This document shows, piece by piece, positions 16,754 through 24,899 of a stretch of DNA of 64,000 nt (the first letter of the stretch is position 1; every line of letters starts with the position of its first letter). Source of the DNA: Streptomyces malachitofuscus (GTDB lineage Bacteria; Actinomycetota; Actinomycetes; Streptomycetales; Streptomycetaceae); contig NZ_BMUF01000006.1 in assembly GCF_014650055.1 (NCBI RefSeq), positions 372,001 through 436,000 of the forward strand, written 5' to 3'. A program made the translations under genes and the position numbers. Under the pieces are notes generated by a model. The model saw nothing but the letters and a program-made list of their open reading frames with translations, was not told the DNA's origin and ran no database searches.

Positions 16754-18663
16754 CGTGCGCCGCGGACGGGGACGTGGACGCACAGGGCGCGGGCGACGGC
16801 TCCGGTGCGCTGCGCCGTATCGCGCCGCACGCCCGCCGCTTCCTCGCCCGTCGGACCGGGGTGCTGGCACGGCTGGCGCTCTGGTCGCTGGCCGAGACGG
16901 CGCAGGCGTTCCTCGTGGGCTACGGCGTCGCCCAGGCCGTCGACCGAGGATTTCTGGCCGGTGACGTGCGCCGGGGGTTGCTGTGGCTCACGGTCGCGCT
17001 GGTCGCCGTGCTGCTCGGTGCACCGGTGATCCGGGGCGTGTTCACACAGCTGGCCGGTCTGACGGAACCGTTGCGCGACGGCCTGGTGCGGTGGGCGGTC
17101 GACCGGTCCCTGGCCCGGGCTGCCGTGGACGGACCGGGGGGGTCGGACCGGGCGGCCGTCTCCCGCCTGACGAATCAGGTCGAGATCGCCCGGGACAGTT
17201 TCGCCGGTCTCGTCCTGACCGTGCGCTCGTTCGTCTTCACCGCCGTCGGAGCGCTGCTGGGGCTGCTGTCCCTGCATCCGGCCCTCCTCGTGGTGGTGCT
17301 GCCGCCCCTGGCGGGCGGGCTGGCGCTGTTCCTGGCGACGCTGCGGCCCATGGCGGCGGCTCAGCGACGCGCGCTGGCGGCCGACGAGGCACTGGGCGAC
17401 CACGCGGCCCGGTCAAGGGCGGCGCTGCGGGACCTGACCGCCTGCGGAACCGGACCCGAGGCGGCGCGGCACGGCGCGGGGCTGATCGACGGCGCCGCCG
17501 CGGCGGCACGGGCCCTGGCCGGGTGGGCGGCGGTCCGCACGGCGGCGCTCGGTGTCGCGGGTCACCTGCCCGTCCTGGCGCTGCTGCTGGCCGTGCCGTG
17601 GCTGCGCGGGCGAGGGGTGTCGCCAGGCGCGCTGCTGGGTGCCTTCACCTATCTCGTCCAGTCGCTCCTGCCCGCCCTGCACACGCTGATGACCGCGCTC
17701 GGTGCGGCGGGGGCCCGGCTGCTGGTCGTCCTCGACCGCATCATCGGCCCGGACCCGGGACCGCAGACGGAGTCCAAGCCGGAGTCGAGGCCGGAGCCGG
17801 AACGGATGCGGAAGGCGCGCGGGCCGCAGGCGTCGACGCCCGCCGCCGCGTACTCCGCGCGGCGGCGGACCGCCCACCCGGAGACGGGCTCTCCGGCCCC
17901 GGCCCCCGGGGGAGGCACGGCGCACGGCGGGCGGACCGCCGCGGTGGAACTGCGGTCCGTGACCCTGTCCTACGGTGCCCGCGCGGAACCGGTCCTGGAC
18001 TCCCTCGACCTGTGCGTCGCCCCGGGCGAGCACCTTGCCGTCGTCGGACCGAGCGGCATCGGTAAGTCGACGCTCACCCGCCTGGTCGCTGGGACGCTCG
18101 CGCCGAGTGGTGGCGAGGTCCGGGTGGCCGGACGGGAGGTGACCGGGCGCGCACCCGAGGAACTCGCCGCGTTGCGCGTACTGGTGCCGCAGGAGGCGTA
18201 CGTCTTCTCCGGCACCCTGGGCGACAACCTCACGTACCTGTGTGCCGAAGCGAGCCGCGCGGACATCGACGCCGCCGTCGGGGCCCTCGGTCTGCGACCG
18301 TTGGTGGAGCGCCTGGGCGGGCTCGACGCCCAGGTCCGCCCTGCCGAACTGTCCCACGGGGAACGGCAGTTGGTCGCGCTGGCACGCGCCTACCTGTCGC
18401 CCGCGTCCCTGCTGTTGCTCGACGAGGCCACCTGCCATCTCGACCCGGCGGCCGAGGCGCGCGCCGAGGACGTCCTCGCGGGACGCCCGGGAACGCTGCT
18501 GGTGGTGGCACACCGCTTGTCGTCGGCGGTCCGCGCCGACCGGGTGCTGGTGCTGGACGGGACGGAAGCGGTGTGCGGCACGCACGAGGAGGTGCTGGAC
18601 CGCTCGCCGCTCTACCGTGACCTGACCGGTCACTGGAGCACCGGCCCGGTCCGGGGATCCTGA
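16750..18663 (+). CDS. ramB: ABC exporter RamB (ATPase fused to membrane domain)
   Basis: A 637-residue half-transporter partner of RamA. GTG start 16750 overlaps the ramA TGA. The membrane domain ends near residue 335, and a Pro/Glu/Arg-rich linker of about 60 residues precedes the ATPase. Motifs are Walker A GPSGIGKST, signature LSHGERQ and Walker B LLLLDEATCHLD, which retains the Glu missing in RamA. Thus RamB probably supplies the consensus catalytic Glu while RamA supplies the degenerate one. The gene ends 19 bases from the convergent ramR. Confidence 0.93.
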   Translation: MTCAADGDVDAQGAGDGSGALRRIAPHARRFLARRTGVLARLALWSLAETAQAFLVGYGVAQAVDRGFLAGDVRRGLLWLTVALVAVLLGAPVIRGVFTQLAGLTEPLRDGLVRWAVDRSLARAAVDGPGGSDRAAVSRLTNQVEIARDSFAGLVLTVRSFVFTAVGALLGLLSLHPALLVVVLPPLAGGLALFLATLRPMAAAQRRALAADEALGDHAARSRAALRDLTACGTGPEAARHGAGLIDGAAAAARALAGWAAVRTAALGVAGHLPVLALLLAVPWLRGRGVSPGALLGAFTYLVQSLLPALHTLMTALGAAGARLLVVLDRIIGPDPGPQTESKPESRPEPERMRKARGPQASTPAAAYSARRRTAHPETGSPAPAPGGGTAHGGRTAAVELRSVTLSYGARAEPVLDSLDLCVAPGEHLAVVGPSGIGKSTLTRLVAGTLAPSGGEVRVAGREVTGRAPEELAALRVLVPQEAYVFSGTLGDNLTYLCAEASRADIDAAVGALGLRPLVERLGGLDAQVRPAELSHGERQLVALARAYLSPASLLLLDEATCHLDPAAEARAEDVLAGRPGTLLVVAHRLSSAVRADRVLVLDGTEAVCGTHEEVLDRSPLYRDLTGHWSTGPVRGS

Positions 18664-18682
18664 CCGCGGCCGACCCGGCCAT

Positions 18683-19288
18683 TCACGTCCATCCGGCACT
18701 CTGGACGATGCGTATCGCGTCGACCCGGTTGCGGGCGCCCACCTTACGGATCGCCGTGGCCATGTAGTTGCGGACGGTGCCCCGGGACAGGTGCAGTCGG
18801 GCCGCGATCTCGGCCATCGGCGCCCCCTGGGAGGCGAGGGACAGCACGCTCAGTTCCCGGGTGGTCAGCGGCATCTCCGCGCCCTCCAACAGGGCGACCG
18901 TGAGTGTTTGGTCGAGGAAGCGCTCTCCCTTGGCGACCGCGTGCACCGCCGTGATCAGCCGACGTGCCGAAGCGTTCTTGTCGACCAGCCCGAGGGCACC
19001 GCCGTCGAACGCCCGGCGGAGGATCCCCGGCCGCTTGGCGGTCGTCAGTACGACGATCCTGTCTCCGTGCCGGGCCCGGAAGGGTGCTTCGTGCGCCTGC
19101 CCCGGGCCCTGCAGACAGTCGCCGTCCACGACCCACACGTCTGCCGACGGCACATCGTGATCCGGCAGGCCGGCGCCGGGTGACATGGACGAGACCTGCA
19201 ATGCGTCATCGGATCTCAGCAGTTGCACCAATGCCGACCGCAGCAGTTCCTCGTCGTGCACCACGACCGTACGAACCATGTCCCCCAC
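18683..19288 (-). CDS. ramR: NarL/FixJ-family response regulator RamR
   Basis: A 201-residue regulator that activates ramCSAB in Streptomyces. The receiver-like domain has the acidic pair in VVVHDEE and a central Asp in VWVVDGD. The C-terminal LuxR-type helix-turn-helix runs TTRELSVLSLASQGAPMAEIAARLHLS...VRNYMATAIRKVGARNR. No sensor kinase gene adjoins it, as for the orphan RamR of S. coelicolor. GTG 19288 gives the family N-terminus; an ATG at 19279 after GAGGTGGGGG is an equally good start. Confidence 0.93.
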   Translation of the reverse strand: MGDMVRTVVVHDEELLRSALVQLLRSDDALQVSSMSPGAGLPDHDVPSADVWVVDGDCLQGPGQAHEAPFRARHGDRIVVLTTAKRPGILRRAFDGGALGLVDKNASARRLITAVHAVAKGERFLDQTLTVALLEGAEMPLTTRELSVLSLASQGAPMAEIAARLHLSRGTVRNYMATAIRKVGARNRVDAIRIVQSAGWT

Positions 19289-19747
19289 CTCTTGTCAGCG
19301 GCTGCGCCCGAGGGCAACCGACCAGGCACTCCTTCCGAGCCACGGGGCCATGTGCCCTGATCCGTCCCGCAAGAACACGACACGTACGCACGTGCGAACC
19401 GCACCGGACGCAATGCGCCGCGCCCGGCGCCCGCCGGAGGGTGGGGACGGCTGTGCCCGCCCGGCTGAAAACGACGGAGTCACACACCTCCTGACGGACG
19501 GCACCCGGCTGCGGGGGCGGCGGCAGCAGGGCGGCGCACCGGCTTCGACGGCCCCCGACGCTGGCCACGGCGGCACACCGACCGCCGATGCCGCCGCACC
19601 CCCGTGGGACCGGGCGATCGTGAACCCGCCCGGCCCGCCCTGGGCACGGCTTGAAACAGTCAGCGTCCAATCTGGCGCGAATCCCACCGCCCGTCCGGGC
19701 GCCTCGTCCAGGCGCCGTCGGTGGCCGCCCCTACTCTTCGATCAACG
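19289..19747. other. Intergenic region upstream of ramR
   Basis: About 460 bases without a supportable gene. It must contain the ramR promoter on the minus strand. The open frames across it have composition unlike any family I recognise. It also marks where the rest of the ABC transporter remnant (next feature) should have continued, so a deletion breakpoint may lie near its right edge. Confidence 0.4.
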
Positions 19748-19900
19748 TCACAGCGAGGTGCGCCGATCGGGGCGGGCGATGCGGCCCGGCCGCGAGGGCA
19801 GCAGCACCACACGCTGCGCCGGCCGCACCGCCTCCCGCACGTCGTGCGTGACGAAGAGCACCGACAGCCCCGTCTCGGCCCAGATGCGGGTCATGTCGTC
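19748..19900 (-). pseudogene. Remnant of an SsuB-type ABC ATPase (C-terminal fragment)
   Basis: Read on the minus strand, this encodes DDMTRIWAETGLSVLFVTHD, then VREAVRPAQRVVLLPSRPGRI and a TGA at 19748-19750. This is the switch-histidine region and C-terminal part of a sulfonate-type ABC ATPase. The Walker A, signature and Walker B parts that should come first are absent: only about 70 bases separate it from the binding-protein stop at 19973. No permease follows. The simplest reading is an internal deletion that removed most of the ATPase and the permease from an ssuABC-like operon. No start codon with a ribosome binding site is evident. Confidence 0.75.
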
Positions 19901-19972
19901 CGGCACCGGCTGCGCTCCGCCGGGAGTGCCCGGCGAGGGAGGGAACTTCGGACTCGTCCGGTCCGGTTGTCG

Positions 19973-21079
19973 TCACCCGACGCCGAGACCGGCGTCGTCG
20001 ACCGCGTCCTTGCCCTCGTCCTTGAGGACCTTGTTGAGCAGGGTGAGGTCGTAGATGCCCTGCAGATCGGGCTTGTCCAGCAGGCCGGCCTGCACCGCGT
20101 GCTCCGCCTGGGAGTCGAGGGTGGAGGCCAGTGGGTCGTCGAGGAAGGTGATGGACTTCCAGGCCGGATCGATGACGTCGGCGGGGAGCGCCTTGCCCGA
20201 CAGCTTCTCCAGTGCGGTGTTGGCGGACGCCTTCGCCTTGTCGGGGTTCGCGTTGATCCATGCGTTGGTCCTCACCGAACCACGCAGCACGGCCTCGACG
20301 ACGTCCGGGTGCTCCTTCAGGAACGCCTGCCGGACGATGATGTTCGTGATCACGAACTTCTTGTCGGGCCACAGGTCGGCCTCGTCGAGGAGTACCTCCG
20401 CCCCCTGCGAGACCAGCTTGGACGCGGTCGGCTCGGGCACCCAGGCCCCGTCGATCGAGCCGGACTTGTAGGCGTCCGGGGTGATCTTGTTGTCCGTGCG
20501 GACGACGGACACATCGCCCCTGCCGCTCTGCGCGTCGACCTTCCAGCCCTTCTCCGCGATCCAGTTGAGGAACGCGACGTCCTGGGTGTTTCCGAGCTGC
20601 GGTGTGGCGATCTTCCTCCCCTCGAGGTCGTCCAGGGTCTTGATCTTGTCGGGGTTGACGACGAGCTTCACGCCCCCGGAGGCGGAACCGCCGACGATGC
20701 GCAGCTTCCTGCCGCCCGACTTGGTGTAGCCGTTGATGGAGGGGGAGGGGCCGATCCAGCCGATGTCGATGGACCCGGCGTTGAGCGCCTCGATCTCGGA
20801 GGGGCCCGCGTTGAAGGTCGAGGCCTTGATTTGGGTGCCGCCGAGCTCCTTCTGGAGCAGGCCCTCCTGGACGCCCACCAGGGCGGTGCCGTGCGTGAGG
20901 TTGGGGAAGTAGCCGATCCTCACCTCGCCGGCGGAGAGCTGCTCGGCGCCCGCCGCGACCTCGGTCCGCCGGTCGTCGTCGGCGGCGTCGGATCCGTAGC
21001 CGCAGGAGGTGAGCAGGAGGGGGAGCGCCGCTATGGCGGCGAGGGTGCGCAGGGTGGTGAGCGGTGCAGCGGCAGACAC
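19973..21079 (-). CDS. Aliphatic sulfonate-type ABC substrate-binding lipoprotein (SsuA-like), orphaned
   Basis: A 368-residue lipoprotein. GTG start 21079 follows GAGAGGAC and gives a signal sequence with lipobox LLTSC (Cys26). The mature domain (VRIGYFPNLTHGTALVGVQEG, then IGWIGPSPSINGY) is typical of SsuA/NrtA-fold proteins. Its cognate ATPase survives only as a fragment and no permease is present. It therefore either works with a permease encoded elsewhere (the SsuC-type importer at 6035-9373 is one candidate) or is non-functional for uptake. A Cys-codon leader peptide and an operator-like site lie upstream, placing it under sulfur control. Confidence 0.88.
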   Translation of the reverse strand: MSAAAPLTTLRTLAAIAALPLLLTSCGYGSDAADDDRRTEVAAGAEQLSAGEVRIGYFPNLTHGTALVGVQEGLLQKELGGTQIKASTFNAGPSEIEALNAGSIDIGWIGPSPSINGYTKSGGRKLRIVGGSASGGVKLVVNPDKIKTLDDLEGRKIATPQLGNTQDVAFLNWIAEKGWKVDAQSGRGDVSVVRTDNKITPDAYKSGSIDGAWVPEPTASKLVSQGAEVLLDEADLWPDKKFVITNIIVRQAFLKEHPDVVEAVLRGSVRTNAWINANPDKAKASANTALEKLSGKALPADVIDPAWKSITFLDDPLASTLDSQAEHAVQAGLLDKPDLQGIYDLTLLNKVLKDEGKDAVDDAGLGVG

Positions 21080-21277
21080 GGAGGTGTCCTCTCGGGGAAT
21101 GGGTGGTTCGGGCAGGTGCGGTGGAGCGCGGGGCGGAGAGCCCATGGGTGTGCGTCCGCGCTCGGTGCGTCGGGCCTCGGAGGCCGGGATGCCGTCGCGG
21201 GCACGGGAGCGGGGGTGGTGCGGGCCGGGCGGGCGTGCGGGGCGCTGCCGGGCGAAGGAGACGCTCTGCCGAGGGCG

Positions 21278-21379
21278 TCAGGCGGGCAGACAGATGGCGC
21301 TGGACGTGCGTCCCAGGTCGATGTGACGGCGCGAGGTCAGCAGGAGGGACGACAGATCGGCGCGGTCGCGTGTGCGCAT
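21278..21379 (-). CDS. Cysteine-responsive leader peptide (33 residues) upstream of sulfonate binding protein
   Basis: A 33-codon frame starting ATG at 21379. The peptide starts MRTRDRADLSSLLLTSRR, has HIDLGRTSSA in the middle and ends ICLPA. This matches the recurring actinobacterial leader peptides with an R-R-H-(I/V)-D motif and a late Cys codon ahead of sulfur genes. In mycobacteria, Cys-rich leaders of this kind act by ribosome stalling when cysteine is scarce. The structural gene starts 199 bases after its stop. The DNA between is GC-rich and could fold, but I did not define the alternative hairpins. Confidence 0.8.
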   Translation of the reverse strand: MRTRDRADLSSLLLTSRRHIDLGRTSSAICLPA

Positions 21380-21398
21380 GGTGGCCCGTCCCCCGGTT

Positions 21399-21426
21399 CC
21401 CTAGTTTTCCTACCTGGTTGATAGGG
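21399..21426 (-). promoter_or_regulatory. Operator-like site CCTA-N9-TAGG ahead of the SsuA leader
   Basis: CCTA (21409-21412) and TAGG (21422-21425) flank a 9-base spacer, and an extra CCCTA half-site lies at 21399-21403. It is 20-47 bases upstream of the leader ATG, where a promoter should be. The same arrangement occurs at 24900-24918 ahead of the second Cys leader. The cysteine-free Rrf2 protein encoded next door (21522-21980) is the likeliest binder, by position. Confidence 0.55.
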
Positions 21427-21521
21427 ATAGTGGCAGAAACCGGGGTTCACCCCAAGAGGGTGTTCATATGGCGGACGTGTCCATCTCGCTCCTCGGGACC
21501 CGAGGCTGGCGGTCCGTCCGG

Positions 21522-21980
21522 TCAGGGGTTCACCCAGGCCTTCGGAGTGTCCGTCAGGGCGGCCACCTCGGCGGGCAGTTGGGCCGAGGCGACGTCGGCG
21601 AGCGACACGCCCTCGAGGATCTCGCGCACATTGGACCGCAAGGCGATCCACAGGGGGAGCAGCGACTCGGCGGGACCGGTGTAGGACAGTTCGGGCGGGC
21701 GGACCCCCCGTACCGAGACCAGGGGCCCCTCCACGACGCGGATGACGTCGGCGATGCTGATGGACTCGGCGGGCTTGGCCAGCCGGTACCCGCCGTTGCC
21801 GCCGCGCTGGCTGAGCACGAGACCGCCCCGTCGCATGTCGTTCAGGATGCTTTCCAGGAACTTGTGCGGGATGTCCTGGGCGTCGGCGATCGCCTCGGCC
21901 TTCAGCGGCCCGTCATCGCCCGACGCGGCGAGCTGCAGCGCGGCGCGTACCGCGTAGTCCGCCCTGGCTGAGATCCGCAT
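21522..21980 (-). CDS. Rrf2-family transcriptional regulator without cysteines (CymR-like)
   Basis: A 152-residue regulator. ATG 21980 gives the usual N-terminus MRISARADYAVRAALQLA. The winged helix includes IPHKFLESILNDMRRGGLVLSQRGGNGGYRLA. There is no cysteine in the protein, so it cannot hold the 2Fe-2S cluster of IscR/NsrR. It is closer in type to CymR, the cysteine-metabolism repressor of Bacillus and Staphylococcus. Neighbours are all sulfur-scavenging genes on the same strand, and the operator-like site upstream of the SsuA leader is only about 100 bases from its stop. An in-frame ATG at 21998 is a possible longer start. Confidence 0.88.
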   Translation of the reverse strand: MRISARADYAVRAALQLAASGDDGPLKAEAIADAQDIPHKFLESILNDMRRGGLVLSQRGGNGGYRLAKPAESISIADVIRVVEGPLVSVRGVRPPELSYTGPAESLLPLWIALRSNVREILEGVSLADVASAQLPAEVAALTDTPKAWVNP

Positions 21981-22025
21981 ACGTCCATTATCCAGCATGA
22001 CCGTGGCCGGCATCCGCCGCGGCCG

Positions 22026-22808
22026 TCAGCGCAGTGACTGTGCGGCGTAGAGGGCACCGAGAAGGGCGGCCAGGGTGCCGAGCAGAAGTCGCAGCGCCGT
22101 CTCGGGCAGACGGGGGCGCAGACGTGCCCCGAGGTAGCCGCCGATCAGTCCGCCGAGGCCGCAGGCCAGGCCCAGGGACCAGACGGGGGCGGTGTCACCG
22201 GAGCCGGTCAGGGACAGCAGCGCGAAGGCCGCGGCGCCGGCCACGGAGGTGGCGAAGGTGCAGGCGAGGGCGGCCGGAGCCACGCGGGCGACGGGCATGC
22301 CCCGGCCGACCAGGACGGGGCCGAGGACGGATCCGCCGCCGATTCCGTAGATCCCGCCGATGACGCCGACCACCAGGGCCAGTCCCGTGAGGACACGAGG
22401 GGAGGGCTCCGCGGCCCGGACCCGCCGGGCGGGCCGCAGCGTGCGCCCGACGAGCCACAGGCCCAGCGGCAGCAGCAGAGCGGCGACCAGAAGCCGGAAG
22501 ACGGTGGCCCCCGGGACGGCGAAGACCCGTATGACGGCGCCGATGACCACACCCGGCAGAGTGCCGGCCACGAGGCGGCGCGTCAGGGGGCCGCGCAGGA
22601 GTCCCTCGCGGTGGTGGCGCAGCAGGGCGCCGGGCCCGGCCACCACGTTGAACAGCAGATTGGTGGGTGTGACCGCCGGGCTGGGCACGCCGAGGACGCT
22701 CAGCTGCACGGGCAGCAGGAACACCGCACCGGACACCCCCACCGGCGCGGTCACCATCGCTATGAGCAGGCCGGCGGCGAGCCCGGCCGACCCCGTCGAC
22801 CAGCTCAC
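22026..22808 (-). CDS. TauE/SafE-family membrane permease
   Basis: A 260-residue polytopic membrane protein with about eight hydrophobic segments. It has the paired repeats of the family: PVGVSGAVFLLPVQLSVLGV near the N-terminus and GGIYGIGGGSVLGPVLVGRG in the middle. TauE/SafE proteins move sulfite, sulfonates or sulfoacetate. In this operon it could expel sulfite released by desulfonation or import an organosulfur compound. GTG start 22808 lies 33 bases after the monooxygenase stop. Confidence 0.9.
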   Translation of the reverse strand: MSWSTGSAGLAAGLLIAMVTAPVGVSGAVFLLPVQLSVLGVPSPAVTPTNLLFNVVAGPGALLRHHREGLLRGPLTRRLVAGTLPGVVIGAVIRVFAVPGATVFRLLVAALLLPLGLWLVGRTLRPARRVRAAEPSPRVLTGLALVVGVIGGIYGIGGGSVLGPVLVGRGMPVARVAPAALACTFATSVAGAAAFALLSLTGSGDTAPVWSLGLACGLGGLIGGYLGARLRPRLPETALRLLLGTLAALLGALYAAQSLR

Positions 22809-22841
22809 GGCAGGCCCGTCTTCCGCATCTCGCCCCCCGGA

Positions 22842-24071
22842 TCAGGCGGGCAGGACGAACGGAGGGTGGGCTCCGCTGAGGAAGTACTCCCCGACGTCGC
22901 GGAGCCGGTGGGCGACGGGCTCGTACAGGGTGTGCGTACGGGTGTTGCGCCAGAACCGGTCGAAGCCCAGCCGCGCGGAGGCGGAGCGGCTGCCGATGAT
23001 GTCGAGGGCGCGGGTGGTGGACTCCTGCGCTGCCCGGGCCGCGGCGGTCTCGGCCATGGCCACCAGGGCGGAGATGTCCGCGCACTCCTCGTAGGTGAGG
23101 TCCTCGCCGCGCGCCACGCCGTCCCGCACGGCGTCCAGCGCCTGATCGGTGAGCGCGGACGCCGAGCGGGAGAGGACGGCGAGTTCCCCGTAGGCGGTCT
23201 GCACATGCGGATCGTGCGGGGTGCCGGCCGGCCGGGCGTGGTGCCAGGGCGCGTGGCCCGTCCTGCTGTACACACGCGTTTCGCCGAGCACTCCCTCGGT
23301 CATTCCGAGCAGGAGCTGCGCGGAGAAGAGCCGCCCGACCGGAGATGCCAGGGCGGCCCGGGGCGACAGCACGTCCTCGTCCGCGGACAGGGAGCCGAGC
23401 ACGTCGTCCGCACCCACCCGCACGCGGTCGAACTCCACGCTGCCGCCCGCCGCGAGCCGCTGGCCGAACGGGTCGGCGTCGCCGTCGGTCACCACGCCGC
23501 GACGGGCGGGATCCACCACGACGGCGAGCGGTTCACCCGTGTCCTCCCGCACGGCGCGCACGGCGAGACGGTCGGCGACCAGAACCCCGGTGGAGTAGCT
23601 CTGCCGGCCGTCGAGCACCAGCCCCTTGGAGGTCCTGACCAGCGTCAGGGGCGGCTCCTGACGCGCGAAGCCGCCGCCCCAGCACCACTGCTCGGCCATG
23701 GACCGCTCCTCCAGCCGTGCGGCGAGAGCGGGTTCGGCGAAGAACCGGGCACTCCACGACAGGAAGTAGTGGCGGCCGAGCAGTTGACCGATCGCGCCGT
23801 CGGCCGCGGCGATCTCCCGGACGACCGCGTAGGCCGTCGGCCAGTCCGCGCCGCCCTCCCGGGACCCGGCCGGTGCCGGGAGCGTCAGCAGCCCCGCCTC
23901 GCGCAGCCGGGACACCTCGTCGACCGGGGTCTTGCCCGCCTGCTCCCTGGCCACGGTGTCCGTGGCCAGGTCGTCCGCCGCCTCGCGGGCCACGCGCAGC
24001 CAGTGCGCACGGCCGGGCCCCGTCCGGCCGGACGGCGGGGAGGGGCGGGGCGGCGCGGAGGCAGTGCCCAT
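22842..24071 (-). CDS. Acyl-CoA-dehydrogenase-fold flavin monooxygenase (SfnB/DszC-like)
   Basis: A 409-residue protein of the acyl-CoA dehydrogenase superfamily; the ATG follows TTGAGGAGACC. The N-terminal helical domain, middle beta domain (WCWGGGFARQEPPLTL; GQRLAAGGSVEFDRVRV) and C-terminal helical domain are present. The last carries STTRALDIIGSRSASARLGFDRFWRNTRTHTLYEPV. The R-x-W-R-N-x-R-x-H-T-x-x-(D/E)-P ending is characteristic of the DszC/SfnB flavin-dependent monooxygenases used to free sulfur from thiophenes or sulfones. A reduced-flavin supply from elsewhere would be needed. Encoded 13 bases after the wHTH regulator, in the same operon as TauE and Rrf2. Confidence 0.87.
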   Translation of the reverse strand: MGTASAPPRPSPPSGRTGPGRAHWLRVAREAADDLATDTVAREQAGKTPVDEVSRLREAGLLTLPAPAGSREGGADWPTAYAVVREIAAADGAIGQLLGRHYFLSWSARFFAEPALAARLEERSMAEQWCWGGGFARQEPPLTLVRTSKGLVLDGRQSYSTGVLVADRLAVRAVREDTGEPLAVVVDPARRGVVTDGDADPFGQRLAAGGSVEFDRVRVGADDVLGSLSADEDVLSPRAALASPVGRLFSAQLLLGMTEGVLGETRVYSRTGHAPWHHARPAGTPHDPHVQTAYGELAVLSRSASALTDQALDAVRDGVARGEDLTYEECADISALVAMAETAAARAAQESTTRALDIIGSRSASARLGFDRFWRNTRTHTLYEPVAHRLRDVGEYFLSGAHPPFVLPA

Positions 24072-24084
24072 GGACGTGGTCTCC

Positions 24085-24657
24085 TCAAGGTCGGCCGCAG
24101 GGCGCGGCGTCGGAGCTCTCCGGCTGACCGGGCACGTACTTGTAGCCCACGCGCCGGACGGTGACGATGCGGTGCCGGTGGGCTTCGCCCAGCTTGCGGC
24201 GCAGGCGGGCGATGTGGACGTCCACGGTGCGGCCGTCGCCGACGTGGGCGTAGCCCCAGACGGCGGTCACCAGCCGCTCCCGCGCCTGCACGTGGTGGGG
24301 ATGCCGGACGAGGTGCGCCAGCAGCGCGAACTCCAGGTAGGTGAGGTCGAGTTCGCGACCGTCCACCACGGCGACATGTCGCTCGGGATCGATGTGGACG
24401 ACGTCGTCCGGCGACGCCCCGACGGGGTCGGGGTCCGTGGCGGCGACGACCGGCCGGAACTCGGGCCGTGGCCTGTCCTTGGCGAAGAGCTCGGCGGGGT
24501 CGGTGCCCTCGGGGACGAGGACGAGGTAGCCGACGAGCGGCGCGGACGCGTGTCCCTGGGAGGTCTGCCGGGCGGTGTCGCCCACCAGCCGGAGACGGGG
24601 TGTGCCGGAGAGAAGCGGAGCGTGCGGGGTGGCCTGGGCCGGAAGTGCCGTGGTCAT
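24085..24657 (-). CDS. Orphan OmpR/PhoB-type winged-helix regulator without a receiver domain
   Basis: A 190-residue protein starting at ATG after GAGGGAC. The C-terminal 100 residues are a PhoB-type DNA-binding domain (LDLTYLEFALLAHLVRHPHHVQARERL, then VWGY and TVDVHIARLRRKLG...IVTVRRVGYKY). The N-terminal 85 residues lack the receiver Asp pocket; they contain GYLVLVPEGTDPAELF and may sense something else or be structural. As the first gene behind a Cys leader peptide it probably activates sulfur-starvation genes, which is inference. Confidence 0.87.
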   Translation of the reverse strand: MTTALPAQATPHAPLLSGTPRLRLVGDTARQTSQGHASAPLVGYLVLVPEGTDPAELFAKDRPRPEFRPVVAATDPDPVGASPDDVVHIDPERHVAVVDGRELDLTYLEFALLAHLVRHPHHVQARERLVTAVWGYAHVGDGRTVDVHIARLRRKLGEAHRHRIVTVRRVGYKYVPGQPESSDAAPCGRP

Positions 24658-24773
24658 GGCGGTTGTCCCTCGGAAGGTGTGTCGGGCCGTCGGGCGCGGC
24701 GGGTGTGCGTGCGACTCGGCGCCTGGGAAGGCGGGAGCGGAGCGGCGTGGGCTTCAGGTGCGGGCCGTGTGCC

Positions 24774-24857
24774 TTACGCGCGACAGCAGGCGGCACTGAC
24801 GACGTGACCGAAGTCGACATGCCGACGACGTACGAGTCGCTGCTGCTTACGGGACAT
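24774..24857 (-). CDS. Cysteine-responsive leader peptide (27 residues) with tandem Cys codons
   Basis: A 27-codon frame starting ATG at 24857 and ending TAA at 24774-24776. The peptide starts MSRKQQRLVRRRHVDF and ends SAACCRA. It shares the R-R-H-V-D motif with the leader at 21278 and has two adjacent Cys codons (TGC TGT) three codons from the end, ideal for sensing charged tRNA-Cys. Promoter spacing puts the transcription start at or next to the ATG, so it is likely leaderless. The wHTH gene starts 116 bases after its stop. Confidence 0.8.
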   Translation of the reverse strand: MSRKQQRLVRRRHVDFGHVVSAACCRA

Positions 24858-24864
24858 GTTCCTC

Positions 24865-24894
24865 ATCCTGCGCACCCGCCGCCGACCCAGTCAA
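24865..24894 (-). promoter_or_regulatory. Promoter of the sulfur operon
   Basis: On the minus strand, TTGACT (24894-24889) and CAGGAT (24870-24865) are 18 bases apart. The -10 element ends 7 bases before the leader-peptide ATG. The operator-like palindrome at 24900-24918 sits directly upstream of the -35 element. Confidence 0.55.
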
Positions 24895-24899
24895 GCATT

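Noticed and set aside
19289..19747. A remaining permease gene of the broken sulfonate transporter
   Set aside because: No frame shows hydrophobic segments or an EAA loop.
19185..20054. A plus-strand frame of 289 codons between ramR and the binding-protein region
   Set aside because: It is antisense to the start of ramR and to the ATPase remnant and has no recognisable domain.
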